Assembly (NCBI GenBank): GCA_029259875.1
Contig: JAJDEK010000171.1
Span: 1 to 12,602 of the forward strand
Source: Planctomycetaceae bacterium
GTDB taxonomy: Bacteria; Planctomycetota; Planctomycetia; Planctomycetales; Planctomycetaceae
DNA length: 12,602 nt
Direction of reading: 5' to 3'
Under the pieces are notes generated by a model that saw nothing but the letters and a program-made list of their open reading frames with translations, searched no databases and was not told the origin of the DNA. A program made the position numbers and the translations under genes. Shown piece by piece: positions 6,009-12,602 of the stretch. The first letter of the stretch is position 1; each line of letters starts with the position of its first letter.

Positions 6009-7010
6009 GTGGCAAAAATTAGTCCAGGTACAATGACGGCGGCGATTTTCGCAATTTTACTAGGTTTAGGCGCAGCTTATACTGTGCGGCAATTTCTGCA
6101 TGAACAACCGGGCCCCGCCCTGTTAGCAGAAGATCCTCCACAACCTAACATAGCATACCTTCCCATTGCGTCGAGAGATCTTGTTCCAGGACAAACTTTG
6201 TCTCTGGATGATATTTCGATTTTGAAAATGAAGCCTGAACAAATAAAAGAACGTTATAATTCACCAGGCAAACAGAAAATTATGGCTTCACAGTATATTA
6301 CTGGCCGGGTTCTCAAGTCGCCTATCAAAGCGGGACAACCGTTTCACACTGTCGATATATACGCGAATGGAATGGGACCCGGGCTTTCGGATACACTGAA
6401 ACCAGGGAATCGGGCCGTAACTGTTGCCATTCACAAAATTGGGAATGTCGCCGGTTTCTCTCGACCAGGGGCTATCGTTGACGTCCTTTTTCGTTCTGAT
6501 GAAACAGATGGAATTCCAGAAACAACAATTACTCTTCTTGAAAAGGTACGTGTACTCGCAGTCGGAGAAGTCGCTGTGCCGGGACACAAATATGTTGGAA
6601 ATGCAAGTCAAAAGTCAGAAGAGCATTTCGTGACACTTGAAGTCTCACCCGAACAGGGTAAGGTCCTCAAAGTGGTCGAAGACCATGGGGTGTTAAGCTT
6701 GGCATTACGACATCCGAATGAGAATACAGAAGTTGTCTCTGCAGGTCGTTCAAGTGACCGTCTCACTCTTTCCAACATTCTAGGCTTTATTCCAAATCAG
6801 CGTGTTTCCAGCATGGATATCTATCGAGCAGGTAGTCTGAATACCGTTCATTTTAAAGGTAATCGTGCTTACAAAAGTCAAAATTGGATTGACTCGATTG
6901 AAACACCCGTTGCATCAGAAGTGCTCCCCTCCAGCAAAGCAACAACAACTATGAAGCAAGCTAATCGTAAAAGGACTTCAGAGATTTCTACACCCCTTAG
7001 TGGTTTATAG
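6009..7010 (+). CDS. cpaB: Flp pilus assembly protein CpaB/RcpC
   Basis: This periplasmic assembly factor of Tad pili (333 residues) is thought to work with the outer-membrane secretin. The start chosen is GTG 6009, with AGGGA (5996-6000) 8 bases upstream and a hydrophobic segment then at residues 9-25. A TTG at 5919 would add 30 residues, would lie inside the terminator T-tract and has no ribosome binding site. After the signal anchor comes a SAF-type region (PIASRDLVPGQTLSLDDI, then GRVLKSPIKAGQPF) and the RcpC/CpaB domain, recognisable by LKPGNRAVTV, GFSRPGAIVDVLF and TLLEKVRVLAVGE. The C-terminal 60 residues or so are polar and less conserved. A secretin gene normally follows cpaB closely; here cpaF follows after 193 bases. 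Confidence 0.9.
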   Translation: MAKISPGTMTAAIFAILLGLGAAYTVRQFLHEQPGPALLAEDPPQPNIAYLPIASRDLVPGQTLSLDDISILKMKPEQIKERYNSPGKQKIMASQYITGRVLKSPIKAGQPFHTVDIYANGMGPGLSDTLKPGNRAVTVAIHKIGNVAGFSRPGAIVDVLFRSDETDGIPETTITLLEKVRVLAVGEVAVPGHKYVGNASQKSEEHFVTLEVSPEQGKVLKVVEDHGVLSLALRHPNENTEVVSAGRSSDRLTLSNILGFIPNQRVSSMDIYRAGSLNTVHFKGNRAYKSQNWIDSIETPVASEVLPSSKATTTMKQANRKRTSEISTPLSGL

Positions 7011-7203
7011 AATAAAGAAGCTCTTGATATCAGCTATCTTTAGCAGATTAGTTATTTGTGGCATTTGGCTTTAAAGTATCATTGATTTGATCAATGTATT
7101 CTTTCAGTGGAATGTATATCATGACGAATTAGATAGAGTGTTTCTATCCAATTTTAGTCGCGATAATTGTGGTAACAGCATTTTGAAGATTTTGGGATTG
7201 CAC

Positions 7204-8538
7204 ATGGAATCGCTAAGCACAAAAAAACTTTTTGTGGAGTCTGAAAGTAATGTTCCTGAAGAACGGGAAACTGAGCTTCGCTTTCAGAAACAAAAAGTTT
7301 TAATTCATCAAGAACTAGTTGATTCTCTTGATTTGTCGATGTTAGCCCAGATCTCTGAAAAAGAGCTTTCGGGAGAAGTGCGTGCTGTAGCAACGGAGAT
7401 TTGCGACGAACACGTAGCCGTCTTGGAAGGTATTGATCGCGAACGGTTATTAAATGAACTGCTAAGCGAAGTCTTTGGCCTAGGTCCATTGGATAAGCTG
7501 ATGGCTGACCCCACGATTAGTGATATTCTGGTCAACCATGCCTATGAAATTCATATTGAGCGAAATGGTCAACTTCAGGAATCCGATGTGATTTTTGCTG
7601 ATAATCAGCATTTGATGCGAATCATTCAACGAATTGTCTCACGTGTAGGACGGAGAATTGATGAAATCAATCCAATGGTTGATGCACGGCTTCCCGATGG
7701 ATCAAGAATCAATGCAATCATTCCTCCTCTTGCTTTGAATGGACCGTCATTATCCATCCGGAGATTCGGTGCAACTCCTTTGCAGGTAGACGATCTGATT
7801 GAGAATAAATCAGTGACTCCTGAGATTGTAGATTTTCTGGCAGCAGTGGTTGATTCCCGTATCAGTATGTTGATTTCCGGAGGGACTGGTAGCGGTAAAA
7901 CTACATTACTAAACGCGCTTTCTAACTTTATTCCACGCGAAGAACGGCTGATCACGATTGAGGACTCAGCCGAATTGATTCTACAGCATAAACATGTAGT
8001 ACGTCTTGAGACGAAAACCGAAAACACAGAAGGTGTTGGTGAGATCTCACAACGGCAGCTTGTTAAGAACAGTCTGCGTATGCGTCCAGACCGTATTATT
8101 ATTGGTGAAGTTAGAGGAGCCGAAGCATTAGATATGCTTCAGGCGATGAATACTGGGCATGAAGGGTCTTTAACGACTGTGCATGCGAATGATACTCGCG
8201 ATGCATTGGCTAGATTGGAAATGATGATCACAATGAGTGGTTTTGATCTTCCACTTCCAGTGATCAGGCAGTATATCGCAAATGGCATTGGAATTGTTCT
8301 ACATGTCTCTCGTCTCAAAGGGGGGCAACGTCGTCTTACTAAAGTCTCTGAAATTGTCTCTTTGAACAGCCAGGGAGATTATAAGGTTGAGGACATCTTT
8401 GGTTTTGAGCAAACAGGCGTTGATGATCACGGCAATGCACAGGGCAAATTTTACTCTACTGGTTATCGTCCAAATTGCTTGAAACGGATGGAAGCCTGCG
8501 GGATTAAGCTCAGCGATCAAATTTTTGAAAAAAAATAG
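7204..8538 (+). CDS. cpaF: Tad pilus assembly ATPase CpaF/TadA
   Basis: This cytoplasmic hexameric ATPase powers Flp pilus assembly. The preferred start is ATG 7204, with GGGA (7194-7197) 6 bases upstream, giving 444 residues; TTG 7087 in frame would add 39 residues unlike the family. The N-terminal domain (about 15-100) has the CpaF pattern ending FGLGPLDKLMADPTISDILVN. The ATPase domain shows the Walker A motif GGTGSGKTT (226-234, K232), an Asp box ITIEDSAEL, Walker B RIIIGEVRG (297-305, E302) and the His box GHEGSLTTVHAND (318-330). All catalytic residues are present, so the enzyme should be active. It is followed by tadB after 69 bases. Confidence 0.95.
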   Translation: MESLSTKKLFVESESNVPEERETELRFQKQKVLIHQELVDSLDLSMLAQISEKELSGEVRAVATEICDEHVAVLEGIDRERLLNELLSEVFGLGPLDKLMADPTISDILVNHAYEIHIERNGQLQESDVIFADNQHLMRIIQRIVSRVGRRIDEINPMVDARLPDGSRINAIIPPLALNGPSLSIRRFGATPLQVDDLIENKSVTPEIVDFLAAVVDSRISMLISGGTGSGKTTLLNALSNFIPREERLITIEDSAELILQHKHVVRLETKTENTEGVGEISQRQLVKNSLRMRPDRIIIGEVRGAEALDMLQAMNTGHEGSLTTVHANDTRDALARLEMMITMSGFDLPLPVIRQYIANGIGIVLHVSRLKGGQRRLTKVSEIVSLNSQGDYKVEDIFGFEQTGVDDHGNAQGKFYSTGYRPNCLKRMEACGIKLSDQIFEKK

Positions 8539-8607
8539 TTTTGATCTCGGCAATAAATACTCAAACTTGTGATATCAGTTTTTAATAATTTATGGAGACA
8601 ACCTGTA

Positions 8608-9540
8608 GTGGACAGCTCATCTATAGCATTGATTTGTTTTGCTGCAGTGACGGTTTCAGCTCTCGCGATTTATCTTTTTTTTCGCGATTTATCTGGTGCT
8701 GGCAAATTGAATACAGAGCGTTTTTCAAAACGCCTTCCCCTCAGAAGAGTTTATAATGTATTTGATCAACAGCCCGCCGACAGTATCTTAGGAAAGATTG
8801 ATCAAAGTTTTGATCGATTGGTTCTTGAAAACGGTTCTGATTTGACGCCGTTTACTACTTTTCTTTTGTTAGTCATGTGTGGCTTAGCTATTGGTGGTAC
8901 AATTTTCATTTATTCTGACCAGCCTATTGCTGGTATTGCCGGAATGATTTTTGGGATGGTTGCCATCTTGTTCATTTTGCATTTTCGTAGAAAAAAAAGA
9001 ATGCAGACAATTCAGGAAGAGCTGCCTGAAATGATCGATTTGCTGGCACGGTCAACACACGCTGGTGCTAGTCTGGAGCAGGCGATTGCAATAGTTGGTG
9101 AAGAAACTAAGGGACCTTTGAGTTCTGAGTTCAGGCGTTGTGCCCGTCAGTTAGATATGAATTTATCGGTACCTGCAGTAATGAAGTCACTTTCGAATCG
9201 TATTCAGTTAATTGATCTTAGAATATTAACCTCGGCATTGATGTTGTATCGTAAAACTGGTGGTAATCTCCCAGCCAATCTAGAACGTATGTCGGGAGTC
9301 ATTCGTGACAGAATTAATTATCGTCGTCAGATGAAGGCTTCTACAGGTGCCGGTCGCGCATCCGCAATATTGATGACTGTGATTGCCCCCGTTGCTTTTG
9401 TAATATTATTAGTTGTTTTTCCAGATCATGTTTCCAACTTGTATACAGACCCAATGGGTAACATTCTTTTACTCATTGCAATAGTTCTTGAAGTGACTGG
9501 TATACTTTGGGTTTCAGCTCTCCTGAGAACGGAATATTAA
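8608..9540 (+). CDS. tadB: Tad pilus inner-membrane platform protein TadB
   Basis: TadB is one of two T2SSF-family platform proteins that couple the CpaF motor to pilin insertion in the inner membrane. GTG 8608 is preferred because GGAGA (8594-8598) lies 9 bases upstream and nothing similar precedes GTG 8569, which would add 13 residues. The 310-residue protein has membrane segments at about 6-25, 82-102 and 106-124, a basic RRKKR turn, a T2SSF domain from EELPEMIDLLARSTHAGASLEQA (about 137-159) through TGGNLPANLERMSGVIRDR, and two further C-terminal membrane segments. Length and topology are normal for TadB. The gene lies between cpaF and tadC, all on the same strand. Confidence 0.92.
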   Translation: MDSSSIALICFAAVTVSALAIYLFFRDLSGAGKLNTERFSKRLPLRRVYNVFDQQPADSILGKIDQSFDRLVLENGSDLTPFTTFLLLVMCGLAIGGTIFIYSDQPIAGIAGMIFGMVAILFILHFRRKKRMQTIQEELPEMIDLLARSTHAGASLEQAIAIVGEETKGPLSSEFRRCARQLDMNLSVPAVMKSLSNRIQLIDLRILTSALMLYRKTGGNLPANLERMSGVIRDRINYRRQMKASTGAGRASAILMTVIAPVAFVILLVVFPDHVSNLYTDPMGNILLLIAIVLEVTGILWVSALLRTEY

Positions 9541-9612
9541 TACCAATTGCTATATGAATAATGAATCAACTTTTTAAGTTAGCTATTCAGATTTCAAATA
9601 AAAGAGAGTTCT

Positions 9613-10620
9613 ATGTTTCTTGACATCATTACTATCGGTACTTTTTTACTGGCCTGCTTGATTTTCTTCTTAATTGGAGATGCGATTGCTGTTGGACGCC
9701 GTTCAGGGAAAAGAGGTGCTTTAAACCTGAATGATCAAAGTTCGAATTACTACTCTTCTTCAAATGTAGGCCCCTTTCGTCGTGCGATGGCAGCTGTCAT
9801 TCCACAAACAGAGAACGAAATTAAAAAAATAGAACTTGATCTTAAAAGGGCCGGCTATTATCGCTCGACGGCTTTGGTTGAATACCTGGCAACTCGCAAT
9901 TTATTGGTTGTTCTGGTCCTAGTTGTGACAGGAATTGGTTGTATTGCAGCAGATCCCGGATCGAGTCTTCCAGAAATAATTTTAATTGTAGGTTTAGTCG
10001 TAGCGGGTGGAGGGTACGGTCTTCCTCGTTTTGTGTTACATAATCAGGCAAACCGCAGAGTTCATCGAATTCAAAAAGGGCTGCCAGATGCACTCGATCT
10101 CGTGATGATGTGTTTGACTGGTGGAGTTCCGCTAAGAACTGCCCTAAAGCGTGTTACAGAAGAAGTTCGTTTTTCTCATCCAGATATTGCAGTCGAATTT
10201 GATATCATCCGTCGACATGCTGATGCGAATTCAATGTCAGATGCCCTTAAACAATTTGCAAAAAGAATTGATGCTCCTGACGTGAATGCACTTTCATTAA
10301 TGATATCGCAGACAGAAAGACTGGGGACGAACGTTTCCACCGCTTTAATTGATTTCGCTGATGGTGTGCGTAGAAAATACCGACAACGTGCAGAAGAAAA
10401 TTCAAGTAAAACGAGTATCAAGTTACTCTTTCCCGTGATTTTTTGTATGGCTCCTCCAATCTACATCTTGTTCTTTGGACCAGCAGTACTTGAGCTACGG
10501 AATTTTCTCATCCGTGAGCATCAGCCTGGTGGAATACTAGAACCAGCAACCTATGGTGAATCTATCGGCACTACAGCTCAATCAGTGCCCAACCAACCAA
10601 ATGTCACGAATCGAAATTAG
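9613..10620 (+). CDS. tadC: Tad pilus inner-membrane platform protein TadC
   Basis: TadC is the second T2SSF platform subunit, paired with TadB in the inner membrane. It has 335 residues; the ATG at 9613 follows GAGAG (9604-9608) with a 4-base gap. A first membrane segment lies at about 5-25. Two more (about 97-113 and 120-140) precede the T2SSF domain, which opens with GLPDALDLVMMCLTGGVPLRTAL and contains ISQTERLGTNVSTAL, followed by a C-terminal membrane segment (LLFPVIFCMAPPIYILFFGPA). The last 35 residues are polar. It is the last gene of the locus on this strand and converges with the activator gene. Confidence 0.92.
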   Translation: MFLDIITIGTFLLACLIFFLIGDAIAVGRRSGKRGALNLNDQSSNYYSSSNVGPFRRAMAAVIPQTENEIKKIELDLKRAGYYRSTALVEYLATRNLLVVLVLVVTGIGCIAADPGSSLPEIILIVGLVVAGGGYGLPRFVLHNQANRRVHRIQKGLPDALDLVMMCLTGGVPLRTALKRVTEEVRFSHPDIAVEFDIIRRHADANSMSDALKQFAKRIDAPDVNALSLMISQTERLGTNVSTALIDFADGVRRKYRQRAEENSSKTSIKLLFPVIFCMAPPIYILFFGPAVLELRNFLIREHQPGGILEPATYGESIGTTAQSVPNQPNVTNRN

Positions 10621-10652
10621 GTTGCACCTTTTGTTGATTGCACAAAGTCAAC
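10621..10652. terminator. Weak hairpin between convergent tadC and activator genes
   Basis: GTTGA (10633-10637) pairs with TCAAC (10648-10652), followed on the + strand by a short T4 run. The 33-base gap between the two stop codons must hold the ends of both transcripts, so a shared weak terminator is plausible, but the stem has only 5 pairs. Confidence 0.25.
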
Positions 10653-10653
10653 G

Positions 10654-12090
10654 CTAGTTTTCAGCAAGTAGGTTTTTTTGAGCAATAGGTTTCTTTGGGT
10701 CGAGCATACCGTACTTTCTCATTTTTTTGTAAAGTCCTACTCGACTAATTCCCAAAGCCTTTGCGGTTGCTGTTTTGCGGTAACCATTCTCCGACAAAGA
10801 TTTTTGTAGCAGATGTTTTTCGTTCATGGCCACCTGATCTGCTAAGGTTGTCGCCTCCGGTGATGCATGAACTCCATTTCTACCAATAGTCAAACTTTCC
10901 TGAACAATATTGGGTGAAAACTCATCAGAGGTCAATTCACCTTGATCCGAAAATAAGACAGCACGCTGAATCTGATTTTTCAATTCTCTCATATTGCCAG
11001 GCCAATGATACTGTTGAAGCATCTGAATCACTTTACGATGAATTTTATTGACCGTGATCGAATGTTGTTTACAGCATTCCTTGATGAATTGAATGGAAAG
11101 CGGAATGATATCGTTAGGGCGCTCTCTTAAAGCAGGCAAGCGAAATTGCAGGACGTTTAAACGATAATATAAATCTGAACGGAACTTATTTTTTTGAGTC
11201 AACTCTTCCAACTCCACGTTGGAAGCCACCACCAGTCGAGCTTCGGAAAGACGGGATTCAGTTGAACCGACCGGTTCAAATTGCCCCGTTTCAATTACTT
11301 TGAGGAGCTTCGCTTGATCTTTCGGAGAGAGGATATCAATTTCATCTAAAAGTAAGGTCCCCTTGCCTGCTGCTTCAAAGCGGCCGATTTTACTACGCTC
11401 TGCACCAGTGAACGCTCCACGTATATGACCAAAGAGTTCACTTTCTATTAAATCGGATGGTAAAGCTCCACAAGCGATATTTTGAAATGGTTCTGAGTTC
11501 CGTGGGGAGAGCTCATGGATCATAGATGCTAAAGTTGTTTTGCCAGTTCCGGTTTCACCTACAAGTAGTAATGTTACATTGTGTTTAGCAATTTTTGAAA
11601 GCTGATCAATGATGGGAATCATCGTCGGTGTATAAGTTGTGACATGAGTAGTGCTGCCACAAATCTTACGGGATTGGGGTAAAGTTGAAGGCTTGATGAC
11701 TGCTTCAATTTCCAATAATTCTTCAGCAAGTGATCGAAACTCTTCAGGAGCGGGTGGGTATTCCAAAAATGTGTCTGTTAAAAAAATTGCAGATTCTGTC
11801 AATTCAAGTGGTAAAAATTGATCTATAACAGAAACCACTTTAAGAGGAGAATTACAGGTATGTCTCAAATACAAGAGGACTTCAGTGCGATCATCATGTG
11901 TGAGAGAACATTCATTTGCTCTCAAATCAAGATATAAAGTAGTAGCAGATGCTTCCTCTAGGTAATTTTTCAGTTCGCAGAGTGTAGAGACACTTTTAAG
12001 GCTACCATTGATATCTTTTTCAATGCACGGTTTGAGAACGAACTCCATTTTGGAGTCCCGTGTATATATTAATCCAAGCGGTGGCATCAT
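10654..12090 (-). CDS. Sigma-54-dependent transcriptional activator (NtrC-like)
   Basis: This is a 478-residue bacterial enhancer-binding protein. The AAA+ domain (about 148-385) has Walker A GETGTGKT (178-185), the sigma-54 contact loop GAFTGA (225-230), Walker B LLLDEID (246-252) and a downstream arginine motif in RSDLYYRL, so it should remodel sigma-54 polymerase. A Fis-type helix-turn-helix lies at about 427-463. Residues 1-125 follow the receiver fold: GLIYTRD (D12), LYLDLR (D55 at the phospho-acceptor position) and VVSVID. The Lys expected after strand 5 is missing (EYPP), so the receiver is atypical. The start is ATG 12090; the ATG at 12087 is better spaced from AAGGA (12098-12094). 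No sensor kinase is in the window. Its likely targets are the two sigma-54-type promoters of the pilin genes. Confidence 0.92.
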   Translation of the reverse strand: MMPPLGLIYTRDSKMEFVLKPCIEKDINGSLKSVSTLCELKNYLEEASATTLYLDLRANECSLTHDDRTEVLLYLRHTCNSPLKVVSVIDQFLPLELTESAIFLTDTFLEYPPAPEEFRSLAEELLEIEAVIKPSTLPQSRKICGSTTHVTTYTPTMIPIIDQLSKIAKHNVTLLLVGETGTGKTTLASMIHELSPRNSEPFQNIACGALPSDLIESELFGHIRGAFTGAERSKIGRFEAAGKGTLLLDEIDILSPKDQAKLLKVIETGQFEPVGSTESRLSEARLVVASNVELEELTQKNKFRSDLYYRLNVLQFRLPALRERPNDIIPLSIQFIKECCKQHSITVNKIHRKVIQMLQQYHWPGNMRELKNQIQRAVLFSDQGELTSDEFSPNIVQESLTIGRNGVHASPEATTLADQVAMNEKHLLQKSLSENGYRKTATAKALGISRVGLYKKMRKYGMLDPKKPIAQKNLLAEN

Positions 12091-12223
12091 GAATCCTTAT
12101 TGTTCTCGTCAAATCAGTTCATAGTCAGATCAATCTTCTATGGTGATCCGTTATTACTCAAGAGGCCCAAATCCGAGTGTTAAACATGTAATAATTAAAA
12201 TATAAGGTATATAGATAAAATAC

Positions 12224-12254
12224 AGTATATGTGTTGTTGAAGTTACGATAACAA
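12224..12254 (-). promoter_or_regulatory. Possible -10/-35 promoter of the activator gene
   Basis: On the - strand TATACT (12229-12224) matches a -10 box at five of six positions. TTGTTA (12254-12249) could be a -35 box, but the spacer is 19 bases, which is long. The transcript would start about 125 bases before the ATG. This is weak evidence in AT-rich DNA. Confidence 0.25.
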
Positions 12255-12262
12255 GTGTTATC
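12247..12262. promoter_or_regulatory. Palindrome, candidate operator for the activator gene
   Basis: GATAACA (12247-12253) and TGTTATC (12256-12262) form a perfect 7-bp inverted repeat with a 2-base spacer, a typical size for a dimeric regulator's site. It overlaps the possible -35 box of the activator gene, which suggests control of the regulator itself. Confidence 0.35.
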
Positions 12263-12602
12263 ACTATAATCAAACATGTAACCTTGAGGAAATAGGCAAT
12301 GAGTTTAGATTGATCAACAGGAGTAGTATACTTATGGCCATTTTTTTGATTTAAAGACAGAAAAAGTAAGTCTTAATCAATGAAGAAACCTAGAATACTC
12401 ATACAAGAATCACTTTTTAATTAGACGAGGTAATCTAAAAAAACTCACGATCTGCTGTGAAATAAAAGATAGGGCGACTGGGGTGAAGAGTATGTATTAG
12501 AGGGACGAAAGGAATATGTGATTAGGGATGAGGAGTGTCAATCCAATTAGTCATGTCGTATCAGATTCTATGCCACTATCAGAAATACTTCTCGCTCATA
12601 TT

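Larger units (their letters stand above)
12091..12602. other. AT-rich gene-free region upstream of the activator gene
   Basis: No open reading frame here exceeds a few tens of codons or has a convincing ribosome binding site on either strand. The region includes the activator's 5' region, a palindrome (12247-12262) and a direct repeat AAACATGTAA at 12182-12191 and 12272-12281. From about 12300 to the window end I recognise nothing. Confidence 0.6.

Noticed and set aside
7080..7096. Hairpin CATTGA/TCAATG between cpaB and cpaF
   Set aside because: The 6-bp AT-rich stem has no T-tract and no related copy, so chance is a sufficient explanation.
7087..7203. N-terminal extension of cpaF from TTG 7087
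   Set aside because: The extra 39 residues do not resemble the family, and a well-spaced ribosome binding site precedes ATG 7204.
7626..8027. Open frame of 133 codons on the - strand
   Set aside because: It is antisense to the conserved ATPase core of cpaF and is best explained as a shadow of that coding sequence.

Overview
The window looks like chromosomal DNA from a planctomycete-like Gram-negative bacterium of moderate to low GC. I infer this from protein style: a GT-C-type membrane protein paired with a membrane-anchored helical-repeat protein, pilins reading GFVVSxEL, and TTG/GTG starts. No rRNA, tRNA, insertion sequence or CRISPR array was found.

Layout. Positions 281-886 encode a HAD-family phosphatase. 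Positions 1127-4053 hold a two-gene, translationally coupled operon on the + strand (polytopic GT-C-like membrane protein, then an anchored protein with an alpha-toroid look). A gene-free stretch of about 470 bases (4054-4525) is dense in regulatory structure. From 4526 to 10620 lies a compact Tad/Flp pilus locus: three consecutive small Flp-type prepilins, then cpaB, the ATPase gene cpaF, and the two inner-membrane platform genes tadB and tadC. Convergent to tadC (12090-10654, - strand) is a sigma-54-dependent activator with a receiver-like N-terminus, an AAA+ domain with GAFTGA, and a Fis-type helix-turn-helix. Positions 12091-12602 are AT-rich and hold no gene I can support.

How the parts fit. 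Two sites with the sigma-54 GG-N10-GC geometry lie upstream of pilin 1 (4386-4401) and of pilin 3 (5499-5514). With the adjacent activator gene they suggest locally wired, sigma-54-controlled pilus expression. Pilins 1 and 2 are a tandem duplication that includes the 3' untranslated stem-loop, and that stem carries a compensatory base-pair change. Pilin 3 is diverged: it lacks the conserved Glu and the Cys pair, sits behind its own promoter candidate, and ends in a good intrinsic terminator that separates the pilins from the assembly genes. The predicted leader of the pilin 1 mRNA begins with a strong hairpin and can form two mutually exclusive structures next to the ribosome binding site.

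The locus is incomplete by comparison with canonical tad clusters. No secretin (cpaC/rcpA), cpaE/tadZ, prepilin peptidase (cpaA/tadV), tadE/F or tadD lies in the window, so these must be encoded elsewhere, be replaced, or be absent.
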